A stretch of 64,000 nucleotides of DNA, from assembly GCF_025370935.1 (NCBI RefSeq), contig NC_133493.1, forward strand, positions 11,124,996-11,188,995, read 5' to 3'. This stretch comes from Choristoneura fumiferana. Lineage: Eukaryota > Arthropoda > Insecta > Lepidoptera > Tortricidae. The position numbers and the translations under genes are program-made. The notes under the pieces are model-generated. The model searched no databases, was not told the DNA's origin, and saw nothing but the letters and a program-made list of their open reading frames with translations. Of this stretch, positions 58,988 through 64,000 are shown in pieces (position 1 is the first letter of the stretch; each line of letters starts with the position of its first letter).

Positions 58988-59287
58988 TAAGCCGTGGTGG
59001 CCTAGTGGTTTGACCTATCGCCTCTCAAACAGAGGGTCGTGGGTTCAAACCCCGGCTCGCACCTCTGAGTTTTTCCAAATTCATGTGCGGAATTACATTT
59101 GAAATTTACCACGAGCTTTGCGGTGAAGGAAAACATCGTGAGGAAACCTGCACAAACCTGCGAAGAAATTCAATGGTGCGTGTGAAGTTCCCAATCCGCA
59201 CTGGGCCCGCGTGGGAACTATGGCCCAAGCCCTCTTGTTCTGAGAGGAGGCCTGTGCCCAGCAGTGGGACGTATATAGGCTGGGATG
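58988..59287 (+). mobile_element. SINE family 1, full length (copy B)
   Basis: Partner of 35963-36258 with the same 12-bp duplication (58976-58987 and 59288-59299). Confidence 0.9.
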
Positions 59288-59908
59288 ATATTTGTTAGGC
59301 GTCCACCCGCTCCGTTCTAGCTAACCGCGTCAGCTAGCGCCTAGGTCCCGTCAGCAACTTAGGGCGTAGCGTAAGCTAGGCCCTAAGCTAAGCGTTCAAT
59401 TTTTACCCAACTACACGACGGAGGATTATTAATGATGTACGGAACCCTAAAGACTGAGCAAATGCTAGTTGGACTCGCGCACCAACGGTTCAGTATAGTA
59501 ATTAAAATAAAAAATGTTTTTAATTAGACTAATTAGTAGTATTTCAATATCATTCTGTATTTTCTATATATTTGGTCTGAGACTCGATTAACTATGATTT
59601 ATTTTTTATAAAGTGTGATTTTATTTGATTTGATTATAAGATAGCAACCGGAAATGCCAACTCAAAGATTTTAGGAACCTGCTTTGCGAGATTATTTGTT
59701 GATAAGAGTACCTATTTATATCGATCGAGCAGCTACTTATATCTGAAAAGATCATGCATCGTGTGCGCATGATCATTGATTAGATTTGATTATCCATGAG
59801 ATAGAGCAGATTGTACAAAAAGAGCATAAAACGAGCCATTTTACCCGAGGCGTTCATATAGCCTAAAAAAATGACTTTCTGCCAAGTTTCTTGCGGCGCA
59901 TTCTTCTT

Positions 59909-60186
59909 GACATAGCCCGAAGAATTGCGAAACTAAAGTGGCAGTGGGCGGGGCACATTGCTCGCAGGACGGATGGCCGATGGGGCCAGAAGGTTCTCGA
60001 ATGGCGTCCGCGGACCGGGAGACGAGCTGTCGGTAGGCCTCCAACAAGATGGAGCGACGACTTGGTTAAGATCGCGGGATCGCGGTGGATGCGGAAAGCA
60101 CAAGACCGGTCTGAGTGGAGAGCCTTGGGGGGAGGCCTATGTCCAGCAGTGGACGTCTTTCGGCTGACATGATGATGATGATGATG
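59909..60186 (+). mobile_element. RTE 3' unit, 278 bp, nested in a LINE
   Basis: Flanked by 'attcttctt' (59900-59908 and 60187-60195). The plus strand encodes DIARRIAKLKWQWAGHIARR followed by TDGRWGQKVLEWRPRTGRR and PTRWSDDLVKIAG, i.e. the RTE ORF C-terminus, and ends in GATGATG. It interrupts a CR1/Jockey-like LINE 3' end (about 59866-59908 and 60187-60305). Its 5' end coincides with that of the copy-B insertion at 47705. Confidence 0.92.
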
Positions 60187-60305
60187 ATTCTTCTTGGCAA
60201 TGATGGTCTTTCCGAAAGCGCTGGTAGTTTAAAAAATGACGTGTAAAAGTGCCCATTGCGGCCTATTTACTGAATAAATCATTTGAATTTTGAATTTGAA
60301 TTTGA
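60187..60305 (+). mobile_element. LINE 3' UTR with (TTTGAA)n tail
   Basis: 'gtgcccattgcggcctattt', AATAAAT and six degenerate GAATTT units. The 5' part of the same LINE lies left of the nested RTE. Confidence 0.7.
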
Positions 60306-60320
60306 ATTTTGAATTTTGAG

Positions 60321-60437
60321 CGTTAACCGACGGTTAAATGTGATGCCGTCTCCGTCTATTCGAACAAAACAAATAGAGACGGCATCACACCTAACCGCCA
60401 GTTAACACTAATCAATGGATGGTGAAACAGCCCCTAA
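60321..60437. mobile_element. Foldback MITE 'gatgccgtctctgttt' family
   Basis: 'gttaaccgacggttaaatgt' pairs with 'ctaaccgccagttaac'. The right end 'ggtgaaacagcccct' is present, the left end truncated. Confidence 0.75.
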
Positions 60438-61169
60438 GTATATTTATCGGAAACATATAGAAATGCCGCCTTAATATAATACTACCCTCCTATCTTACAC
60501 TAAAGGACGTAAGGTGCCAAGAGTTCACTATGAAGATTAGTCTTTTTGTGTTAGGGTAGAATAATACACGTCGCATCGCTAAAGTGTAACTACCCGCAAA
60601 ATATTTATGTTTTACCAAAAAAGGGAAAAACAAAAATAATGTTTAGTAAAATATGTTATTTTCAGTAAACTGCAGAAGTTTCTATATTATTGGCAGAATA
60701 GGCATCATACAAAAATTAAATACTTACTACCCAAAATTACTATTCCACGCGGAGGAATTCGCGGGCAAAAACTAGTTTTTTTTATATATATATAGAAACT
60801 TATTTGTTTGTGGCTATTTACACCCGATTGCCGTAGTCTTAGATGAAGATTTTACTTAATGTACTAGAGCATAAAAAGTCATATTATGTCGCCTAGATCC
60901 AGCATAAACGGGCCAATCAACTATTTTACCGACACTTTGGGCGTCTCCTGCGTTACCAAAATTGACCCTGGCGTTACCAAAAAATCGTACTTCCAACAAG
61001 ATATTTCACGGTTTAATACGTTGAACTTACGCAGGATGGCATGTATTCAAATACACCATTATTAAATTACAGAAAAAACATGTTTACTTACAAAAATCTG
61101 CAATTGTTTGAAAAATGTCGCGGACAGATCGTGTCGGTGAAAAAGTTGATTGACCCAAACACGAACTTT
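60438..61169. other. No recognised feature
   Basis: AT-rich, with a small (TA)n run at 60783-60795. The 170-codon frame starting at 61041 is judged accidental because it reads through an antisense SINE and a MITE arm. Confidence 0.5.
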
Positions 61170-61325
61170 TACGAGCATGAGAAGTACAATATTAAAATAC
61201 ATATTAAACATCCAAGACCCGAGTATAAACATTCGTATTATTCATACAAATATTTACCCCGGCCGGGAATCGAATCCTGGACCTCAAGCTTCGTAGTCAG
61301 GTTACTAATTACCAAGACCTCGATG
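61170..61325 (-). mobile_element. SINE family 3, minus strand
   Basis: The reverse complement shows 'cctgactacgaagcttgagg', B-box 'ggattcgattcc' and 'cgggtcttggatgtttaata'. Confidence 0.75.
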
Positions 61326-61504
61326 TCTGTCCGTCCGTTTATCACAATGCGCTTGTTGAAATCAAAAATGACACAAACAAAAAATGACAATTTTAGTTTA
61401 ACCGCCATCTACAAACTATTTAACTACCTTCATATTTACATTAGTTGCCGAAAGATGGCGTTAGTGTCACTTTGTAGGTACTTATTGCCCTACGTTGATG
61501 CCCT

Positions 61505-61682
61505 TAGTGTAAGTTTTCGGTTACAAAATACGTCTCGATCGCGTTCGCGTTAAAATCTCATTTTGTATGCAAACTCGAACAGCGCCTCTAGCGGAACGTT
61601 TGCGATATTCGTGTTTCCATACAAATTGAGATTTTAACGCGAACGCGATCGAAACGTAGTTTGTAACCGAAAACTTACACTA
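61505..61682. mobile_element. Foldback MITE, 178 bp
   Basis: Arms of about 65 bp: left 'tagtgtaagttttcggttac' and right 'gtaaccgaaaacttacacta', with 'cgatcgcgttcgcgttaaaa' in each arm. The loop contains 'cagcgcctctagcgg'. No ORF. Confidence 0.9.
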
Positions 61683-62017
61683 GGTACTGAAGTGAGGGTG
61701 AATGGAAGACAACACACAACACAACAAAAAGTGACACTTTTCGTATAATATCAATTTTGTAGTCGGTTGTTTTTTGGAAACGGGAATTTTATTAACTTTA
61801 AAACGACACATTTTGTATAATGCCGCTCTTTGAGTAACATTTTTTCAAAATAAACTATAAAATTAAACCATGAACACAAGTTTCGTTTAGTGTCAGTTTT
61901 CAAATAAGAATGCGGTTAAAGAAAGTTTTATAACGTTACTCATAAACTGTAGGTACTTTTTTGTTTAAAAATTCATTTATTGGAAAAGTAGAAGACAATT
62001 GTGATAAAATTTTGAAA

Positions 62018-62095
62018 ATGGAAAACGACTCTTATCAAAATGACACTGCGAAGTTTAAAGTATCTACATATACCAAAAATATGCAGTAAGTACTG
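62018..62095 (+). CDS. Possible first exon f, hydrophilic, phase-2 donor
   Basis: ATGG opens a short frame (MENDSYQNDTAKFKVSTYTK and two more residues) that ends at CA|GTAAGT. There is no membrane segment, and the phase differs from exons a-d. It may belong to another transcript or be chance. Single-copy in the window. Confidence 0.18.
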
Positions 62096-62470
62096 TTAAA
62101 AAGAAAAATGACACTATACTGAACTTTTTTTTAAACTCATCATTTTCTTACAGCCACACATTTTTTATTTCTAAGTAACTGTAAAATTGGAAGACAACTA
62201 ACCAATATAATAGTTTGAATGTTTAAGTGATTAATAAATACACCTCTAGTTAGTTACACATCGTAAAAGGCCACGCAAAAGTTTAGATCGCCATACTGAA
62301 AAGTAGCACTTTTTGTATTGTGTCATTTTTGTTTTGAACAAGCGAAAGCGGTATTACCTATAACTTAAAAAGTAAGTAAACGCAAAAGTTAGGCTCTTGC
62401 CGTTGTAACACAAAATAATAAACATAACCCACTTTTTGAACATGAAACTACCGTGAGACTCACTCATATT

Positions 62471-62640
62471 AAATGATATTATAACGGATAACTCACGTCT
62501 TAAACCGAGTTTAGCTCGACATGTTGCGGCAGCCGCCGAGTCGCGTTCGCGTGCTCCTGAGAGGAAGGGCTACGAAATAGCCCGAAACATGTCGAGCTAA
62601 ACTCGGTTTAAGACGTGAGTTATCCGTTGTAATATCATTT
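62471..62640. mobile_element. Foldback element, 170 bp, GC-rich loop
   Basis: The left arm 62471-62525 and right arm 62586-62640 are near-perfect inverted repeats ('aacggataactcacgtctta' against 'aagacgtgagttatccgttg'). The ~60-base loop is GC-rich ('gcggcagccgccgagtcgcg'). A degraded relative is at 21260-21320. Confidence 0.88.
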
Positions 62641-62689
62641 TATATCCCACTTATCTTATTCTTACTATAAATGTGAAATTATAACTTAT

Positions 62690-63100
62690 TATAAATGTGA
62701 AAGTTTGAGAAGATGTTTGGATGTCTGAATGTTTGTTACTCAATCACGTATATAAACCGCTGAACCGATTTAGATAAAATTCGGTAAACAAATAGATGGA
62801 GTCCCGGAGAAGGACATAGGGGAGTTTTAATCCCGGAAAATTGCTTAGGTAGTTTCCGCGGGATAGCGATAAACGAATTCTACGCAGACGGAGTCGCGTG
62901 TAACGGCTAGTATATGATAAATGCGAAAGTTTTTAATTCTGTTTGTTACCTTTTCACGTATAAACTGCTGAACCGATTAAGATGAAAGTCGGTATAAGTT
63001 TGAGTCCCGGGATGGGAAATAGGATAGTTTTATCCCGGAAAATTGCATAGTTCCCGCAGGATCTCCGCGAGCCGAGTCGCGGACAATAGCTATACCAGTA
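62690..63100 (+). mobile_element. Two tandem members of a dispersed repeat
   Basis: Both begin near 'aaatg(t/c)gaaagttt' and contain 'ctgctgaaccgatt', 'cccggaaaattgc' and 'gtcgcg' words in the same order (62690-62910 and 62915-63095). Non-coding. Confidence 0.6.
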
Positions 63101-63179
63101 TTTCCTATTCATATATCTAAAGGATAAACGACACTTATCTGGCAGATAGGTATTAAGATAAAACAATAGTTCTTAAAGA

Positions 63180-63185
63180 TTTATT
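63180..63185 (-). terminator. Polyadenylation signal AATAAA of the 7TM gene
   Basis: On the minus strand AATAAA occurs a few bases after the TAA stop of the 7TM ORF. A canonical signal this close implies a very short 3' UTR and supports 63190 as the true end of the gene. Confidence 0.5.
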
Positions 63186-63189
63186 TAGC

Positions 63190-63996
63190 TTAAGTCATGA
63201 TATACAGAACGTCTCTATGGTTACGCTTTAAGTGCTCATCCCACAAATCTCTGTGAGATTTCATTGATAAGAACGCAGCAACAAATATCACTTGGATGAA
63301 CAATATAACAATAAACAATATGTCGGATAACTCAGGGAAATATTTAATAACTTGCAGGATAACCAACATAGCGAACGCGCTTGTAACGTACACGAAAATG
63401 CGGACAATGTGGCAGTTGTCATTGCTGCCCATTCGCACTAGAGCAAACTTCACCAAAGCATAAATGATGCTGAGGTAGAATCCCAAAATAACGTATGACA
63501 TGACGTGCAAGATGTAAATGACAGTCGGGCACAATACGTAAGTTGAAATTACACTTTCAAATACCGACATGCCCCAGGCAAAAGCGTTGGCTTTGAAATA
63601 TCGATTCTGCAAAGTCCCGCTGAATACTTTAACGATTTTCGTGTAGATCACAATGCACAGCACTAACAGCCAGTTCGAAAAAGAGGCCATAGACAATTTG
63701 TACATTAAGTCAACAATGTGTTTTTTTGGTGTTGGCAACACTGAGTAGTAAACGATTTTTGAAATGTCCAGCATTGTTACAGTAATAATTATGTTGAGGA
63801 ACATGTAGTTTTTGAATTGGCGCCATAGCTTTATTTTGTACCAGGATATAGCTATAAATGTCAAAGTGGCCAACAGTAACAGAAGATTAAAAACGCAGAA
63901 GCATAGACACCATATTGCGATAGAATCAGGACCTGTTGCCACAATTTCTACTGTGGTAACCCTGGAGCGGCTAGTGATGTTAACATTGAACAACAT
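63190..63996 (-). CDS. Seven-transmembrane protein, class B GPCR-like core
   Basis: An uninterrupted 268-residue ORF whose ATG lies 4 bases from the window edge. It has seven hydrophobic segments at about residues 26-52, 62-86, 97-121, 136-157, 159-185, 197-218 and 223-246, and an N-terminal NIT glycosylation sequon at 6-8, consistent with an extracellular N-terminus. Three places resemble class B (secretin/methuselah) receptors: KNYMFLNIIIT entering TM2, FSNWLLVLC in TM3, and RYFKANAFAWG entering TM4, plus FIQVIFVAAFLSMKSHRDLW at the end of TM7 and the start of the cytoplasmic tail. The usual cysteine at the top of TM3 is not evident and no ligand-binding ectodomain is encoded here, so either upstream exons exist outside the window or this is a short orphan receptor. 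Coding status is secure; the family assignment is tentative. The sequence is single-copy in the window. Confidence 0.78.
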   Translation of the reverse strand: MLFNVNITSRSRVTTVEIVATGPDSIAIWCLCFCVFNLLLLLATLTFIAISWYKIKLWRQFKNYMFLNIIITVTMLDISKIVYYSVLPTPKKHIVDLMYKLSMASFSNWLLVLCIVIYTKIVKVFSGTLQNRYFKANAFAWGMSVFESVISTYVLCPTVIYILHVMSYVILGFYLSIIYALVKFALVRMGSNDNCHIVRIFVYVTSAFAMLVILQVIKYFPELSDILFIVILFIQVIFVAAFLSMKSHRDLWDEHLKRNHRDVLYIMT

Positions 63997-64000
63997 TTTT

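Larger units (their letters stand above)
36921..59851 (+). repeat. Duplicated segment, copy B (probable allele 2, start of right contig)
   Basis: This 22,931-bp stretch is the partner of 14088-36820. It begins at the first base after the gap. Copy-B-only insertions are a TA-flanked foldback MITE (38152-38413), a short LINE tail (47047-47133), a twin-primed RTE unit (47705-47984), a 450-bp DNA transposon (48287-48736), an unclassified GC-rich insert (about 50161-50503) and a SINE (51221-51500). Beyond 59851 the right contig continues into sequence that the left contig never reached. Confidence 0.93.

Noticed and set aside
14088..59851. A genuine recent tandem duplication with doubled exons
   Set aside because: Both breakpoints coincide with the gap edges, and the differences look allelic. 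Kept only as the alternative explanation.
61041..61553. 170-codon plus-strand ORF
   Set aside because: It reads through the antisense strand of a family 3 SINE (61170-61325) and into the arm of the MITE at 61505. No domain or composition suggests a real protein.
1..64000. CRISPR arrays, operons, prophage or plasmid features
   Set aside because: The repeats are dispersed or inverted eukaryotic transposons. No regularly spaced direct repeats, no bacterial gene organisation and no ribosome binding sites were seen.

Overview
The window is non-coding-rich, AT-rich eukaryotic DNA, most probably from a moth or butterfly (Lepidoptera). The evidence is the repeat content: tRNA-derived SINEs ending in GATGATGATG runs, RTE-type non-LTR retrotransposon 3' ends with the 'cccagcagtgggacgtatat' style tail, the 'ccgtgggaatatcgggataa' and 'gaccgagctttgctcggg' dispersed families, and TTAGG-like motifs. 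Nothing bacterial is present: no operons, no ribosome binding sites, no CRISPR array. Genus and species cannot be named from the sequence.

Layout. Positions 1-14087 are single-copy in the window and almost entirely transposon debris (SINEs, RTE/CR1-like LINE ends, foldback MITEs, one local tandem duplication at 4661-6224). Positions 14088-36820 (copy A) and 36921-59851 (copy B) are the same ~22.8 kb segment twice, separated only by a 100-N gap at 36821-36920. The two copies are nearly identical in single-copy DNA but differ by many indels and by at least eight clean transposon presence/absence differences, several with intact target-site duplications. Both copies stop exactly at the gap edges, which is the signature of two allelic contig ends that were scaffolded instead of merged. 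The true locus is therefore probably ~41 kb, not 64 kb. Positions 59852-64000 are single-copy again.

Genes. The one clear gene is on the minus strand at the right edge (63190-63996): an intronless 268-residue seven-transmembrane protein that resembles the 7TM core of class B (secretin/methuselah-like) receptors. Inside the duplicated segment lie several short plus-strand candidate first exons (14433, 17569, 21832, 26553, 35060 and their copy B partners). Each starts with ATG and runs into a splice donor. Four of them end in codon phase 1, and four encode a single membrane segment followed by a cysteine. They look like alternative 5' exons of a gene whose common exons lie outside the window. 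This is an inference and needs transcript data.

Most informative observations: the allelic false duplication; the phase-matched first-exon series; a copy-B-only RTE insertion with a textbook twin-priming 5' inversion, whose 5' end coincides with a second insertion at 59909; a copy-B-only 450-bp DNA transposon with terminal inverted repeats and an internal MADF-like start of an ORF; and a head-to-head inverted SINE pair that has decayed differently in the two units of the 4661-6224 tandem duplication.
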